Below, one piece after another: positions 6,806 through 15,955 of a stretch of DNA of 50,031 nt. The DNA lies in NCBI RefSeq assembly GCF_001806875.1, contig NZ_KV786223.1:1-50031 (forward strand), in the 5' to 3' direction. Made by a program: the position numbers and the translations under genes. Each line of letters opens with the position of its first letter. Within the stretch, counting starts at the first letter, position 1. Origin of the DNA: Corynebacterium sp. HMSC29G08. Lineage in GTDB: Bacteria > Actinomycetota > Actinomycetes > Mycobacteriales > Mycobacteriaceae. The notes under the pieces were generated by a model. That model was not told where the DNA came from. It saw only the letters and a list, made by a program, of their open reading frames with translations, and did no database searches.

Positions 6806-8026
6806 GTGATGTTGGAGCGGGAACCCGCAGACATCCCAGACAACAAAGCCATTGACTCCGGTGTGACCGTGCTGGCCGTGAGTCTGGTGTTGGTGTCCCT
6901 GCTCGCGCTTGCCCGGATGCCGTTGAATGAGGCGTTGCTGCACATTGTGTTGGTCACCGCGTTTTCGTTCCTGTTGTTCTACGGCATGGTGGAGATGCCG
7001 CGGTGGGGCACGTTGGGCAAGCTAGTGTGGCTCAGCTCGGTCACAGCGGTGTGGATTTCAGACATGACCATCTCGCCGGTGGCCATTTATTGGGTGTTTC
7101 TGCTGTTCTTTGTTTCCCTGCGGGCGTTTAATGACTGGCGGGGCTTAGTGTTTGTGGCCATTGACCTGGCCATCAGCATCATTTTTCAAATCCCTACCGG
7201 TCTGAGCCTCGGCGGGATCATGGGCCCAGCGCTGTCCGCTGTTGTGGTGGTGGCGATCAACTATGCGTTCACCACCATCGGCCGGGTGAGCCGCGAGAGG
7301 CTTTTGCTTATCGACGAATTGTTGTCCACCCGCGAACAACTCGCCGAGTCTGAACGCGAAGCCGGTGTAGCGCAGGAGCGCGAACGCCTGGCGCACGAGA
7401 TCCATGACACGGTGGCGCAGAACTTGTCCTCTATCCAAATGCTGCTGCACGCCGCTGAGCGGGACTTGGGTGGCCTCGACGTGGATGAAGAGCAGCTTGT
7501 GCAGCCGCTGCGCCGGATGGAGGCTGCGCGTCGGGCGGCGTCTAACAACCTGGCGGAGACGCGCGCGATGATTGCGGCGTTGACGCCGGCGGGGTTGCGT
7601 GAGGCGTCGATAAGCGAAGCCCTGGGCCGTATTGCCGCGGACTTTGCACAGGCCAGCGACATGGACATCCAGGTGGAAACCCATGGTGAGCCGCAGAAAC
7701 TGCTCATGCGTGTAGAGGCCGGGCTGCTGCGCATCGCCCAGGGTGCGGTGTCCAACGCCGTGCAGCACTCGGGTGCCAGCCGCGTGCGGATAACACTCAC
7801 GTATGAGCCTGAGGAGATCCGCCTGGACGTTGTGGACAACGGGGTGGGTTTTGACGTTGCAGCTCAAGCCCACAAGCCCGCCGGGCTGGGCCATCTCGGC
7901 TTGGATGCGATGCGTTCGCGCGCCGCAGAACTTGGCGGGGAGTTGACCATTGAGTCCGCGCCGGGCGGGCCGACGGCGCTATCCGTGGCGGTGCCTGTGG
8001 ACGGTGCTGTAGATAGTTCGGACTAG
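6791..8026 (+). CDS. NarL-family sensor histidine kinase
   Basis: 411 residues. Four to five hydrophobic helices at about 24-160 form a membrane sensor without a large extracellular loop. The dimerisation/phosphoacceptor domain has RLAHEIHDTVAQNLSSIQ with His205 (HisKA_3 type), and the ATPase domain has an N box (AQGAVSNAVQHSGASRV) and DVVDNGVGFD, ending GLGHLGLDAMRSRAAELGG. It pairs with the response regulator 17 nt downstream. The start is ambiguous between ATG 6791 (preceded by a -10 hexamer at 7 nt) and ATG 6809. The stimulus cannot be named: no heme, drug or phosphate gene sits beside it. Confidence 0.92.
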   Translation: MSSRLVMLEREPADIPDNKAIDSGVTVLAVSLVLVSLLALARMPLNEALLHIVLVTAFSFLLFYGMVEMPRWGTLGKLVWLSSVTAVWISDMTISPVAIYWVFLLFFVSLRAFNDWRGLVFVAIDLAISIIFQIPTGLSLGGIMGPALSAVVVVAINYAFTTIGRVSRERLLLIDELLSTREQLAESEREAGVAQERERLAHEIHDTVAQNLSSIQMLLHAAERDLGGLDVDEEQLVQPLRRMEAARRAASNNLAETRAMIAALTPAGLREASISEALGRIAADFAQASDMDIQVETHGEPQKLLMRVEAGLLRIAQGAVSNAVQHSGASRVRITLTYEPEEIRLDVVDNGVGFDVAAQAHKPAGLGHLGLDAMRSRAAELGGELTIESAPGGPTALSVAVPVDGAVDSSD

Positions 8027-8043
8027 ACAGTTAGGATGATGGC

Positions 8044-8703
8044 ATGATTCGCGTGTTACTGGCTGATGATCATGAGATTGTGCGCCTTGGCCTGCGCTCC
8101 GTGCTGGAGCAGGCAGACGACATCATGGTGGTTGGTGAGGTAGCCACCGCGGAAGGCGCGATTGCCACGGCTCAGGCCGGGGGCATTGACGTGATCCTGA
8201 TGGACCTGCGTTTTGGTGCTGGCCCCCAGGGCACCCGCGTGATGACGGGGGCGCAAGCCACCGCCGCCATCCGCAGCTCCATGACCAACCCGCCAAAGGT
8301 GCTGGTGGTGACCAATTACGACACGGATGCTGACATCCTCGGCGCCATTGAGGCCGGTGCGGTGGGCTACATGTTGAAAGACGCCCCGCCGGAAGAACTC
8401 CTCGCCGCCGTCCGATCCGTGGCGGGCATGGATGTGGCTGATGAAGACGCTGTGCAGCCGATGTCCCCGACTGTGCGTGACAAGCTGGCCACGCGTGAGC
8501 GCACCCCGCGTTCCTCACTGACCCCGCGTGAGCTGGAGGTGTTGCAGCTGGTGGCGGCGGGCTCCTCGAATCGGGAGATCGGCGCGGAGCTTATGCTGTC
8601 GGAGGCCACGGTGAAAAGCCACCTTGTGCATATTTATGACAAGTTGGGTGTGCGTTCCCGAACCTCCGCAGTGGCGTCCGCACGCGAAATGGGCGTGCTG
8701 TAG
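8044..8703 (+). CDS. NarL/FixJ-family response regulator
   Basis: 219 residues. The receiver domain (1-125) has the acidic pair DD at 8-9, the phosphorylation site Asp54 (DVILMDLRFG) and Lys in GYMLKDAPPEE. A LuxR-type helix-turn-helix at about 155-215 (SLTPRELEVLQLVAAGSSNREIG...SEATVKSHLVHIYDKLGVRSRTSAV) binds DNA. It is the cognate partner of the kinase just upstream. TAGGAT lies 6 nt before the ATG, so a separate leaderless transcript is possible as well as the operon mRNA. Confidence 0.94.
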   Translation: MIRVLLADDHEIVRLGLRSVLEQADDIMVVGEVATAEGAIATAQAGGIDVILMDLRFGAGPQGTRVMTGAQATAAIRSSMTNPPKVLVVTNYDTDADILGAIEAGAVGYMLKDAPPEELLAAVRSVAGMDVADEDAVQPMSPTVRDKLATRERTPRSSLTPRELEVLQLVAAGSSNREIGAELMLSEATVKSHLVHIYDKLGVRSRTSAVASAREMGVL

Positions 8704-8712
8704 CCGCCGCAA

Positions 8713-8807
8713 ACATCGGATAGGCCACAAAAGTCGGATAGCAGACATCGGATAGCGTCCAAATGGGGCCCAAAACGGCGTTATCCGATGTTTGCTATCC
8801 GACTTTT
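8713..8807. terminator. Large inverted repeat, probable bidirectional terminator
   Basis: The arms 8729-8756 and 8780-8807 are 28 bp each and differ at two positions, both G.T-type, so the RNA stem would be continuous. A third forward copy of ACATCGGATAG is at 8713-8723, giving five TCGGATAG-like units in all. The right arm ends in CTTTTAGG and the left arm, read on the other strand, ends in CTTTTGTGG. It lies between the convergent response regulator and DUF6474 genes. Confidence 0.7.
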
Positions 8808-8823
8808 AGGCTTGGGCGGGGTT

Positions 8824-8865
8824 CAGCACCCAGCACCCAGCACCCAGCACCTAGCGCCTAGCGCT
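8824..8865. repeat. Heptamer tandem repeat (CAGCACC x4 plus two variants)
   Basis: Four exact CAGCACC units (8824-8851) are followed by TAGCGCC and TAGCGCT. The last two units contain the stop codon of the minus-strand DUF6474 gene. Confidence 0.85.
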
Positions 8866-9244
8866 GGCCGGCGGAGCGGTTGTCCAGTTCGCGCTGTTGG
8901 TACGCAGTAATACCTTTGTAGATCAGCGGCAGCAGCACCGGAACCAGAACGCGCAGCGCGCCTACGAAGTTCTTCGCTTTCTTTTTGGTCAGGCCGGCCT
9001 CGTCGATACGCTTCAGGTGTGCCTTGGCCAGGTCCTTTTCGTGCTTGCGCTTGCGCTTGAGCCCCTTCTGTTCTTCCTTCAGCAGGCGCTTTTCTGCTTT
9101 GTCCAGCAGTTGTGCGATGCGCAGGTCAGCCTTCGCCTCGTCGCGGGAGTGCTTGCGGGCGGTAGCCTCGGCCTTTTTTAGCTCCGCTTCAACCTTTTTC
9201 AGCTGTTTTTTGCTGTTCTTGCGGATGGACTTGAGAATTCCCAT
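8858..9244 (-). CDS. DUF6474-like lysine-rich helical protein
   Basis: 128 residues. The first 90 are highly charged and helical (MGILKSIRKNSKKQLKKVEA..., EKRLLKEEQKGLKRKRKHEK), likely a coiled coil. A hydrophobic stretch (VGALRVLVPVLLPLIYKGITAY) near the end could be a membrane or hairpin segment. It matches my memory of the corynebacterial DUF6474 family next to a RecB-like nuclease; no function is known. TAAGGT lies 7 nt before the ATG and may act as -10 or as a weak RBS. The in-frame extension upstream to 9430 lies antisense to the nuclease gene and is rejected. Confidence 0.75.
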   Translation of the reverse strand: MGILKSIRKNSKKQLKKVEAELKKAEATARKHSRDEAKADLRIAQLLDKAEKRLLKEEQKGLKRKRKHEKDLAKAHLKRIDEAGLTKKKAKNFVGALRVLVPVLLPLIYKGITAYQQRELDNRSAGQR

Positions 9245-9297
9245 GGCGTCCACCTTACCCATGTGCGGCGCGCGCGACGGGTAGCATTTCAAGCATT

Positions 9298-10806
9298 GTG
9301 ATGTTCCCGGCCCAAGTGCGTGCGAATGATCTGGTGGGTTGCCGCTATAGGCTCCACCAGCGTGCGGTGCACCCGAATATCCCGCCGCTGCCAGAGTCCT
9401 TGGAGCGCCAGCCGCGTATCGACGCCGCACGCGCCCTAGTCCTTAACGCACTTCCCACCAAGCGTGCGGTGGGTGATGGGCGCAGGAAACTGTTCACCCG
9501 GGTTGATGTGGACCCGGCGGGTGGGGACGACGAGCAGGCAGCACGCACAATCTCCGCGGTACGCGCTGGCGCGCATGTGATTACGAATGCCAGGTTGACT
9601 GGCCAGATCGAGGGCGTGCGCGTGGTTGCGGATGTGGACGTGCTGGTGCGCGACGGCCACGATTACCTGCCGGTGATCATCTCGAACCACAGGGTGGCGC
9701 GTCCACATGAGACCTCGCGTATGGAGATGATCCCGGTTGGCCGGTTGGGGCTTTCTGCACCGCTTGAGGTGCCAGCGAAGCCGCGTCACCACACCGTTGA
9801 TGGCTACCGCCTGGCGATCGCGGAGCTGCTGCTGCGCGATTACGGCAAGGCTACGGGGCGCGGTGGGGTAATCGGCCAGGACCGTACGTGCGCGTACATC
9901 GGGGATGTGGAGCGTTTCATCCCGCCGCTGATTGAGGCGCTCACCGCCCCGATCCCTGACGAGCCGAAACGCCTGAAACAGTGCGCGACCTGCCGGTTCT
10001 GGGAGTTGTGCCGCGCTCGTCTAGAGGAGCTGGACGATATCTCGCTGGTGCTGCCCGGCGGCCGCGGCGACGTGCTGCGCGATGGGGGGATCACCACGGT
10101 GCAAAAGCTTATTAGTGCCGAGGTGGGCGAACCCTCCGCCATCGCCCGCGCTTGGCGCAAGGACATCCCGCTGCTTCGCCGTCCCGGCGAGATCACCATC
10201 CCACGTGCAGACGTGGAGATTGACATTGATATGGAGGCCTACCTGGACCAAGGCGCCTACTTGTGGGGCGCGTTTGATGGCCAGCGCTACTACTCCTTTG
10301 TCACATGGGATGAAGTTGGCGGCGCTGATTCGGCGGCGGAGGAGCGCAACTTTGGGCAGTTCTGGGGGTGGTTGCGTGGACGCAAGCAAGCAGCGAGCGC
10401 TGCGGGGCAAACGTTCCGGGCGTACTGCTTCGCGGCGGGAGGTGAGAACTATTGGATGCGCAGCTCAGCGAAGCGATTTGACTCTGTGGATGCGGCGGAA
10501 GTAGCGGCGTTTCTGGGAAGCGATGAATGGGTCGACGTGTTCGCCTACGCACGCAAACACCTAGTGGGCACCGACGGGCTGGGGCTGAAAGTGCTCGCCC
10601 CGGCGGCCGGGTACACCTGGGAAGACGAGGACGTGGACGGCGAGCGCTCCATTGCTTTACGGCGCGCAGCGCGCCTTGGAAACCAGGCCGCCCGCGACAT
10701 GCTGCTGCGCTACAACGAGGACGATTGTCGCGCCACCCGCGCCGTGCGCGACTTCTTAAGCAACGGCGCACCGGGCGTACCGCTTATTGATCAGATGCGC
10801 GATTAA
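9298..10806 (+). CDS. TM0106-type RecB-like nuclease with RNase H-like C-terminus
   Basis: 502 residues. The N-terminal half is a RecB/Cas4-like module (VVADVDVLVRDGHDYLPVI at about 103-121) with a cysteine pair in CATCRFWELC that could hold part of a metal cluster. The usual catalytic Glu-x-Lys strand appears as IISNHR, so PD-(D/E)XK activity is doubtful. The C-terminal half resembles RNase_H_2/DEDD exonucleases (GAYLWGAFDGQRYYSF and RYNEDDCRATRAVRDFL with the terminal Asp). A DNA-repair or RNA-processing role is likely but unproven. The start is GTG 9298 or ATG 9301. It is convergent with, and overlaps by 4 bp, the MFS gene. Confidence 0.82.
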   Translation: MMFPAQVRANDLVGCRYRLHQRAVHPNIPPLPESLERQPRIDAARALVLNALPTKRAVGDGRRKLFTRVDVDPAGGDDEQAARTISAVRAGAHVITNARLTGQIEGVRVVADVDVLVRDGHDYLPVIISNHRVARPHETSRMEMIPVGRLGLSAPLEVPAKPRHHTVDGYRLAIAELLLRDYGKATGRGGVIGQDRTCAYIGDVERFIPPLIEALTAPIPDEPKRLKQCATCRFWELCRARLEELDDISLVLPGGRGDVLRDGGITTVQKLISAEVGEPSAIARAWRKDIPLLRRPGEITIPRADVEIDIDMEAYLDQGAYLWGAFDGQRYYSFVTWDEVGGADSAAEERNFGQFWGWLRGRKQAASAAGQTFRAYCFAAGGENYWMRSSAKRFDSVDAAEVAAFLGSDEWVDVFAYARKHLVGTDGLGLKVLAPAAGYTWEDEDVDGERSIALRRAARLGNQAARDMLLRYNEDDCRATRAVRDFLSNGAPGVPLIDQMRD

Positions 10807-11978
10807 CGGCGCTCTCGCACTGCCAACCACACGGCAACGGTAGTCAGCACCGCCAGCAACAAGGCGAGCGCGCCCATGAAGCCTGCCCACGGCAGCGCCT
10901 CAAAAGCGCGACCCGTTGCCGCACCCAGGATGGAAGAGCCCATGTAGTAGGAGAACACGTACAGGCTGGAGGCCTCCGCACGGTCGCGCTCAGCGATCTG
11001 GCCCACCCAGCCGGTTGCCGTGGAGTGCATAGCGAAGAAGCTGGCGGTGAAGATCAGCAGGCCGATCAACGTGATCCATAGGTTTGCGCTTGCACCGATC
11101 AGGGCGCCGACCAGCATCATTGCTGCACCGAAAGCAACCACGCGACCCCGGCCGAAGCGGCCTACAAACGTCCCGGCCCTGGCGCTTGACCACGTCCCGG
11201 ATAAGTACAGCAGGAAGGTCAGACCCGCCAGCGACGGCGGCAGGCCAAAGTCGTTGATGGCGCGGAAGCCGAAGAAGTTGTACATGGACACGAATACGCC
11301 CATGCCCAAAAACGCAGTGCTGGCCAGGGCCACAATCCGCGGGTTAATCAGATGTCCTGCGATAGCGCGGAACTCCGCACCGGGCCGGATGCTCGTCTTG
11401 GGGCGGAAGTTGCGCTGCTCCGGTAGCAGCCACCAGGCGGCAATCGCCAGTGAAAGACTGACGGTGGCGGTGGCAGCAACAGCCCACCGCCACGAGGCCA
11501 CCTCCAGCACAAAGGAGGGGATGAGGCGCCCCATGAGCCCGCCGATAGTGTTTCCGGCGATGTAGAGACCAATCGCGCCGGGCAGGTCGCGCTGGTCAAG
11601 CTCTTCGGACAGCCACGCCATGGCCACCGCAGGTGTGCCTGCCAGCAGCATGCCTTGGAGTGCGCGCAGCACGATCATTTGCTCGATGTTTTGTGACAGG
11701 GCCACGGCAAACCCCAGCGCGGTGGCGGTGACGGCGGAGATGGTCATAACCCGTCCGCGGCCAAACTTCTCGCTCAGGATGGACGCCGGCACGACGCACA
11801 GTGCCAGTGCACCCGTTGCGGCGGAGACAGTCCACGCGGCGGTTGATGGCGTGGTGTGCAGCTCACGGGTGAGGATGGGAAGCAGCGCCTGGGTCAGGTA
11901 CAGAGACGAAAAAATGGCCAAGCCCACAAAGAGCATGGCCACTGTCGCGCGCCTGTACTCAGGGGTGCCTTTTCTCAT
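10803..11978 (-). CDS. MFS transporter (AraJ/Bcr-type drug or sugar exporter)
   Basis: 391 residues with twelve predicted membrane helices. The cytoplasmic loop after helix 2 reads ILSEKFGRGRVMTIS, the MFS motif A region, and a second copy FVGRFGRGRVVAFG follows helix 8. There is no large soluble domain. It is an efflux-type permease of unknown substrate. The ATG is preceded at 5 nt by CATAGT, a weak -10. It is a single gene between the nuclease (convergent) and sodA. Confidence 0.88.
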   Translation of the reverse strand: MRKGTPEYRRATVAMLFVGLAIFSSLYLTQALLPILTRELHTTPSTAAWTVSAATGALALCVVPASILSEKFGRGRVMTISAVTATALGFAVALSQNIEQMIVLRALQGMLLAGTPAVAMAWLSEELDQRDLPGAIGLYIAGNTIGGLMGRLIPSFVLEVASWRWAVAATATVSLSLAIAAWWLLPEQRNFRPKTSIRPGAEFRAIAGHLINPRIVALASTAFLGMGVFVSMYNFFGFRAINDFGLPPSLAGLTFLLYLSGTWSSARAGTFVGRFGRGRVVAFGAAMMLVGALIGASANLWITLIGLLIFTASFFAMHSTATGWVGQIAERDRAEASSLYVFSYYMGSSILGAATGRAFEALPWAGFMGALALLLAVLTTVAVWLAVRERR

Positions 11979-12032
11979 AGGTCACTATGGTGGACCTCCC
12001 TGAGCTCAAACGCAAGCGTGTGCGCTACAGGC

Positions 12033-12635
12033 TTATGCGGAAGCCTTTGCATAACGCTCGTTGACGTCGTCCCAGTTCACAACGTTCCACCAAGCCTTAA
12101 CGTAGTCAGCCTTGACGTTCTTGTACTGCAGGTAGAACGCGTGCTCCCACATGTCCAGCATGAGAACCGGGGTAAAGTCTACGGAGATGTTGCCCTGCTG
12201 GTCAGTCATCTGCTGGATGATCAGGCGGCCAGCGACGTGGTCGTAGCCAGCAACTGCCCAGCCGGAGCCCTGCAGGCCGTTAGCAACTGCAGTGAACTGC
12301 TTCTTAAAGCCCTCGAAGGAGCCAAAGTCACGGTCAATAGCCTCAGCGATTGCGCCGGTCGGGTTACCGCCAGCGTTCGGTGCCATGTTCTTCCAGAAGA
12401 TGGAGTGGTTGGTGTGGCCACCCAGGTTAAACGCAAGGTTCTTGGACAGTGCGCGGATACGGTCGGCGTTTGCCTCACCGTTGCGCTCTGCCTCAAGTGC
12501 CTCGAGTGCTGCGTTTGCGCCAGCGACGTAGTTAGCGTGGTGCTTGTCGTGGTGCAGGGTCATAATCTCTTCGCAGATGTGCGGCTCAAGTGCGTCGTAT
12601 GCGTACGGGAGATCAGGAAGCTCGTAAACAGCCAT
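12033..12635 (-). CDS. sodA: Superoxide dismutase, Fe/Mn family
   Basis: 200 residues. It converts superoxide to O2 and H2O2 in the cytoplasm. Metal ligands are visible: His28 (LHHDKHH), His77 (NHSIFW), Asp161 and His165 (DMWEHAFYLQY). GGHTNHSIFW and QQMTDQQGN are typical of the Mn-using corynebacterial enzymes, though cambialism cannot be excluded. The start MAVYELP follows GAAAGGAAATGATC; an ATG two codons upstream is possible. It is divergent from msrA, so the two oxidative-stress genes share one 89-bp promoter region. Confidence 0.96.
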   Translation of the reverse strand: MAVYELPDLPYAYDALEPHICEEIMTLHHDKHHANYVAGANAALEALEAERNGEANADRIRALSKNLAFNLGGHTNHSIFWKNMAPNAGGNPTGAIAEAIDRDFGSFEGFKKQFTAVANGLQGSGWAVAGYDHVAGRLIIQQMTDQQGNISVDFTPVLMLDMWEHAFYLQYKNVKADYVKAWWNVVNWDDVNERYAKASA

Positions 12636-12724
12636 GATCATTTCCTTTCATTCGGTTTCGTGTACGGCAACCATCGTAGAGAAAATTTGGGAACAGTGTT
12701 GTGGCCGAAGTCGTTGTAGGAGAT

Positions 12725-13378
12725 ATGGGATTCCTTTTTGCTCCTGAGCCTCAGCTTGTCGACGCTACCGTGGCCCTCCCCGGCCGCCCCGACCCCGTGC
12801 TTACGCAACCGCGTCCGCACGCGGTGTTGGACACGCCTATTACCGGCCCGTGGCGCGACGGCCAGAAACGCATCCTGATCGGTATCGGCTGCTTCTGGGG
12901 TGCGGAGAAAATGTACTGGCAGCTAGGTGGTGTGGAGTCCACCAGCGTGGGCTACGGCGGCGGGCAGACCCCGAACCCGACGTACCGGGAGGTGTGCTCG
13001 GGACAGACCAACCACGTGGAGCTTGTAGAGGTGGTCTATGACCCGGAGAAGGTTTCCCTGAAAGAGCTGGTCAAGGTGGCGCTTGAAGCGCACGACCCAA
13101 CGCAGGGCTTCCGCCAGGGCAATGACGTGGGCACGCAGTATCGTTCCGCGTTTTACAGCGACACGGAAAAAGAAGCCGAGCAGATCCGCGAGTGGATCAC
13201 TCAGTACGGCGCGGACCTGAAAGACGCGGGCTACGGCGACATCACCACTGAGGTCAAGTCCGTAGAGAAGGACGGCGTGCAGTATTTCCTTGCTGAGGAC
13301 GAGCACCAGCAGTACCTGCACAAGGTGCCCAATGGCTACTGCCCGCACCACTCCACGGGCGTTGCCTGCGGGATCTAA
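12725..13378 (+). CDS. msrA: Peptide methionine (S)-S-oxide reductase
   Basis: 217 residues. It reduces methionine-S-sulfoxide in proteins. The catalytic Cys56 is in GIGCFWGAE, with YGGGQTPNPTYREVCSGQTNHVE and DVGTQYRSAFY as family signatures and late Cys residues (YCPHH, ACGI) for recycling. The start MGFLFAPEP is chosen because corynebacterial MsrA proteins begin this way at 217 residues; AGGAG lies only 2 nt before it. A GTG at 12701 would add eight residues. It is divergent from sodA. Confidence 0.95.
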   Translation: MGFLFAPEPQLVDATVALPGRPDPVLTQPRPHAVLDTPITGPWRDGQKRILIGIGCFWGAEKMYWQLGGVESTSVGYGGGQTPNPTYREVCSGQTNHVELVEVVYDPEKVSLKELVKVALEAHDPTQGFRQGNDVGTQYRSAFYSDTEKEAEQIREWITQYGADLKDAGYGDITTEVKSVEKDGVQYFLAEDEHQQYLHKVPNGYCPHHSTGVACGI

Positions 13379-15255
13379 TAGCCGTACTTTGAGGGGAAGC
13401 CATCGGCGGGTTTGCGCAGCTTGACCGCGTCGTTGTGGATCCACTGCGAGGCGCGCGCCAGCTGTCCCTTGCTCAATGCACGATCGCCGTCGACGCCGTG
13501 GACCACGGCGTTCCAGTAGTCCACCGTCTCGTCGTGGTAGTTGTGCCCGTGTGGTGAGGGCACGTCCTGGGACGCGAGCTGGTCCATGCCTACCTGCCAG
13601 AACGTGATCAGCGGCAGCCAGCGCAGCGTGTGCAGTACATCCAGCTTTTGCGCCTCGGGTGCTGGAACCCCGCGCGATCCCGGTTCACGCAGCCAGTCCG
13701 GGGCGCGCCACAACAGGCTCGGCTCCCACCAAGTCACCGGGTCAGAGGCATGCTGTGCAAACACGTAGCGTGGCTCCACCCACTCGTGCTCATAGGCATC
13801 GCCCTTGAAATCGTGGTGCAGGTGGTCGGGGTGGGCGGTGAAGCGGGTGTTGCGTCCGCCGTCGACAAGCGGCAAGCGCTGCGGGCTTCCCTTCTCCCGC
13901 GCACGGGTGAACTCAGCGTGGTTGCGGGCAAACCCGGGTACGCCGGTGAATACGCCGCCGGAGGTGCCGTGGAGGAACTCGTCGACGGACTCGAAGACGT
14001 CGCTCACCGCATAGGCCCCCAAGGATTCACCGCCGAGGTAGAGCTTCGGGCGCTTGGCAGGGGGGAGTTTCTCCAACTCACGCAGCACCGCTTGAGCCAA
14101 GATACGGGTGGAGCGCACCGGGGAGATATGGTCCGCAACGTAGGAATAGGCGGACGGCAGGAATGAATACTGCATGGACACGATCGCGCTGTCACCACGG
14201 GTAACAAACTCAAAACCAGAAGTATGGAAATCATTGATCCAGCCTGTGCCCGCCCCAGACATGATCGCGATGTGGCTGCGCTCAAACGCGCCGGTGCGAT
14301 GCAGTTCCGCGACAGCTTCTTCGGCCATGGCCTCGAAATCGGGCGTTTCATTTGGCTCGGTGTCGTGCAGGCCCACCACCACGCGAATCGGCTCAAGCAC
14401 CTCAGCCTCGCCCAAAACGCGACGCAGGTGCTCGGCGCGGGGGCCGCCGGCGACGGTGGCGCGCCCTTGGCGTCCCAAAGAAAGCCAGCTCACCAGGGAC
14501 GCGGGGGAGCCGGAGCGCTCAGGCTGAAGAGGACGATCTGCCCCGCGCATAAACGCGCGATCCAGCTCGAGTGCCTGGCGCGAGGCGCGGGAGAAGAAAC
14601 GGCGCACCACAACCTTGTCCGCGAACAGGAAAATGATGGCGCCGCCACCCGCAATGGCAAGCGGCCACGAGGTCACCGGCGGCAGGCGGCGACCAAACAG
14701 GGCGTTCAATGTGTCAATGAACGTCTGCACCACCTCACCAACAGCAAGGATGGCGCCGTAGCCCGCGGTGCCAACAAGCAGCCCACCAATGGTGTCCCAG
14801 GCCGAGTAGGTGCCTACAACCTCTACAAGCTTTTCTTGGCGGGCGCGCCGGGAAATCGCCATTGCAATCGCGCTGGTTGTCAGCGCGGTCACACCTACGC
14901 GTACCGGCAGCGGCAGCGGGTCCGGCAGGCGGCGCTTCGTGCCCGGGGCAGCCAGGCGAGCCACCCCGGTTGCAACGGCATGGCCGATGCCCTGCAGCAC
15001 TGCCACGTTGACGGCGGTAAATGACAACTTGTGTGGCAGCAGCGACGGTGCGATTGCACCCCACGTTGCCACCTCCGCACCCACGGCGCCGGCGCGGAAA
15101 CTGCTGGGCAGGCGCTGCAAACCGTACACGCGCAGCACCGGCGAGAGATCCGCAAACGTCTGCAGCCCCGCAATCGGTACAGCAAGCAGGCCGTCGCGGC
15201 TCACGGAATACCTACGGCGTGCGTTTCGCAGTGATGCAGTGAGCTTTTCAAGCAT
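13375..15255 (-). CDS. Membrane alpha/beta-hydrolase (Abhydrolase_9 type)
   Basis: 626 residues. The N-terminal half has several membrane helices (about 20-240; for example LAIAGGGAIIFLFADKVVV), and the C-terminal half is a cytoplasmic or exported hydrolase with the nucleophile elbow GGESLGAYAV and upstream SGAGTGWINDF. This matches the paired Abhydrolase_9_N/Abhydrolase_9 architecture found in actinobacteria. It is probably an esterase or lipase acting on envelope lipids, but the substrate is unknown. The stop overlaps the msrA stop by 4 bp (convergent). Confidence 0.85.
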   Translation of the reverse strand: MLEKLTASLRNARRRYSVSRDGLLAVPIAGLQTFADLSPVLRVYGLQRLPSSFRAGAVGAEVATWGAIAPSLLPHKLSFTAVNVAVLQGIGHAVATGVARLAAPGTKRRLPDPLPLPVRVGVTALTTSAIAMAISRRARQEKLVEVVGTYSAWDTIGGLLVGTAGYGAILAVGEVVQTFIDTLNALFGRRLPPVTSWPLAIAGGGAIIFLFADKVVVRRFFSRASRQALELDRAFMRGADRPLQPERSGSPASLVSWLSLGRQGRATVAGGPRAEHLRRVLGEAEVLEPIRVVVGLHDTEPNETPDFEAMAEEAVAELHRTGAFERSHIAIMSGAGTGWINDFHTSGFEFVTRGDSAIVSMQYSFLPSAYSYVADHISPVRSTRILAQAVLRELEKLPPAKRPKLYLGGESLGAYAVSDVFESVDEFLHGTSGGVFTGVPGFARNHAEFTRAREKGSPQRLPLVDGGRNTRFTAHPDHLHHDFKGDAYEHEWVEPRYVFAQHASDPVTWWEPSLLWRAPDWLREPGSRGVPAPEAQKLDVLHTLRWLPLITFWQVGMDQLASQDVPSPHGHNYHDETVDYWNAVVHGVDGDRALSKGQLARASQWIHNDAVKLRKPADGFPSKYGY

Positions 15256-15295
15256 GACCCTTATTGTTTCAAATATCCGTACTCTGGGTGGGGTG

Positions 15296-15934
15296 ATGGA
15301 AACGACGCGGCCGCTGATTGTTGCTCACCGTGGATTCTCGGGCCGTTTTGATGACAACTCTCCTGAAGCCTTCAAGGCTGCGTTCGAGCTACCCATTCAC
15401 GGGGTGGAGTGCGACGTGCGCCTGACACGGGACGGGGAGCTCGTAATAGCGCACGACCCAGTGGTCAGCAGCGACGGGCTTATGCCGTTCAGTGACCTGC
15501 TGGATATGTTTGCCAACTACCCGGACCACCACCTCTACGTGGAGATCAAACACAACCGCTTCAGCACCAAAGTGCATAAGCGCACGCTGCAGGAGCTTCG
15601 CCGCCACGACCTGGATGAATCAGACCGGATCCACATCATCTCTTTCTCACGTCGGGTGGTGCGCTACTTCCGTAAGAGGGCGCCGCTTCTAGATACCTAT
15701 TTTCTTCTGAGGCCGCGCACGTGGTGGTTGCCGGCGGCGCCGGTGGGGCTTGGGCCGTCCATAATCAGGCTCAACGCAAAACCTGCCCTGATAGGGCGCC
15801 TCGGAGTACGCACCTACACCTGGACGGTGAACACGCCGCGGCAGATGCTGTGGTGTGCCGAGCACGGTGTGGATATTTTGGCGACGGACCTGCCAGACCT
15901 CGCGCTGGAGACACTTGCGTCACCGCGCGAGTAA
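15296..15934 (+). CDS. Glycerophosphodiester phosphodiesterase
   Basis: 212 residues, on the short side for the family. It hydrolyses glycerophosphodiesters to glycerol-3-phosphate and an alcohol. Catalytic and metal residues are visible: His11 (VAHRG), Glu38 and Asp40 (VECDVRLTRDGELVIAHD) and His53, plus YVEIK. The usual ENT after HRG is replaced by DNS. TACTCT ends 7 nt before GTG 15293, so the protein may start one codon earlier from a leaderless mRNA. The upstream in-frame ATG at 15254 lies across the divergent promoter and is not used. Confidence 0.9.
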   Translation: METTRPLIVAHRGFSGRFDDNSPEAFKAAFELPIHGVECDVRLTRDGELVIAHDPVVSSDGLMPFSDLLDMFANYPDHHLYVEIKHNRFSTKVHKRTLQELRRHDLDESDRIHIISFSRRVVRYFRKRAPLLDTYFLLRPRTWWLPAAPVGLGPSIIRLNAKPALIGRLGVRTYTWTVNTPRQMLWCAEHGVDILATDLPDLALETLASPRE

Positions 15935-15955
15935 CACTAGGTACGATTTCGAAGC

